A stretch of 64,000 bases of DNA from assembly GCF_000317125.1 (NCBI RefSeq), contig NC_019695.1, positions 1,352,336 through 1,416,335 of the forward strand. Reading direction: 5' to 3'. Shown one piece after another: positions 63,720 to 64,000 of the stretch (position 1 is its first letter; every line of letters begins with the position of its first letter). This DNA is from Chroococcidiopsis thermalis PCC 7203. GTDB taxonomy: Bacteria > Cyanobacteriota > Cyanobacteriia > Cyanobacteriales > Chroococcidiopsidaceae. Position numbers and translations under genes: made by a program. Below the pieces are notes generated by a model that searched no databases, was not told the origin of the DNA, and saw only the letters and a list, made by a program, of their open reading frames with translations.

Positions 63720-64000
63720 CTAACCTACCCGAACCAGCTTTTGGTCTAGTTCCGGCGATCGTCTATTCTCAGTTTCTCTCAGCTTTTTGTAGATTGTCAG
63801 AGCCTGAGCGACGACTTGATCCATGTTGTAATACTTGTAAGTTGCCAACCTGCCGACAAAATGCACCCCGGAAGTTGCGTCAGCTAGTGCCTGATATTTT
63901 TTGTAGAGTGCAGTATTTTCCGATCGCGGTACGGGATAATATGGATCGCCTTCGGCGCGTGGGTACTCGTAGACAATACTTGTTTTAGGATGTTCTTGTC
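63720..64000 (-). CDS. glf: UDP-galactopyranose mutase, C-terminal part
   Basis: The complement strand reads QEHPKTSIVYEYPRAEGD, PYYPVPRSENTALYKKYQ, FVGRLATYKYYNMDQVVAQAL and ends at a TAG complement at 63720-63722. These are the C-terminal features of Glf, a flavoenzyme that interconverts UDP-galactopyranose and UDP-galactofuranose, where YEYPR and GRLATYKYYNMDQ lie near the flavin site. The 5' part lies beyond the window's right edge. About 93 codons are visible. Glf supplies galactofuranose for surface glycans; adjacent glycan genes may lie outside the window. Confidence 0.9.
   Translation of the reverse strand, partial: QEHPKTSIVYEYPRAEGDPYYPVPRSENTALYKKYQALADATSGVHFVGRLATYKYYNMDQVVAQALTIYKKLRETENRRSPELDQKLVRVG

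Overview
The window looks like chromosomal DNA of a cyanobacterium, most likely a Chroococcidiopsis-like or heterocyst-type lineage; the genus is inference. The HIP1 octamer GCGATCGC and its core CGATCG occur throughout. The gene content includes cyanobacterial types: carboxysome shell proteins CcmK3/CcmK4, the PSII repair protein Psb32, an SLH-porin, a CYP110-like P450, a CrtISO-like oxidoreductase and cobH. I found no rRNA, tRNA, insertion sequence, prophage or CRISPR array.

Layout. 1-5 kb: 3' part of a cyclophilin, a FabF-like ketosynthase, a lipoprotein sugar dehydrogenase and an amidase. 4.9-7.8 kb: a TPR-AAA+ ATPase, a TPR membrane protein and a small conserved protein. 8-9 kb: YgfZ. 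9.1-12.9 kb (minus): DUF202 protein, thioredoxin/NHL protein, UPF0718-type permease and its TIGR03943 partner. 13-19.4 kb: SLC13-type transporter, broken GNAT gene, porin, small secreted protein, GT39 glycosyltransferase. 19.6-25.8 kb: dapB, membrane protein, cobH, psb32, GH31 glucosidase. 26-31 kb: PAS-CRP regulator, ZIP-like membrane protein, trpB, methyltransferase with a small partner. 31.9-38 kb: CAP protein, hypothetical, YihY, saccharopine-dehydrogenase-like protein, small secreted protein, Na+/H+ antiporter. 38-44 kb: P450, glycosyltransferase, ccmK4/ccmK3, rhodanese-like protein, mutL. 44-56 kb: acetyltransferases, pentapeptide protein, CrtISO-like protein, DUF1338 enzyme, GCS2-like ligase, LysR regulator, small proteins, two methyltransferases. 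56-64 kb: SMP-30, adenosine-deaminase-like enzyme, response regulator with sensor kinase, RibD-like reductase, COG3146 N-acyltransferase and the 3' end of glf.

Most genes are single housekeeping or metabolic units with few operons. Likely co-transcribed sets are the sensor kinase with its receiver (60.8-58.2 kb), ccmK3-ccmK4, the DUF202/thioredoxin-NHL pair, the permease/TIGR03943 pair, and the methyltransferase with its 93-aa partner.

The most unusual property is repeat load. Intergenic regions are filled with heptamer and nonamer tandem repeats and several families of short, often perfect palindromes. These have also entered coding sequence: a ketosynthase, a porin, a GH31 enzyme, mutL, a RibD-like gene and the tail of a P450 carry repeat-derived peptides in open frames. 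In several other genes the stop codon lies inside a repeat. The heptamer arithmetic is notable: each one found inside a gene lies in the orientation that has no stop in any frame and encodes one cyclic heptapeptide whatever the frame.
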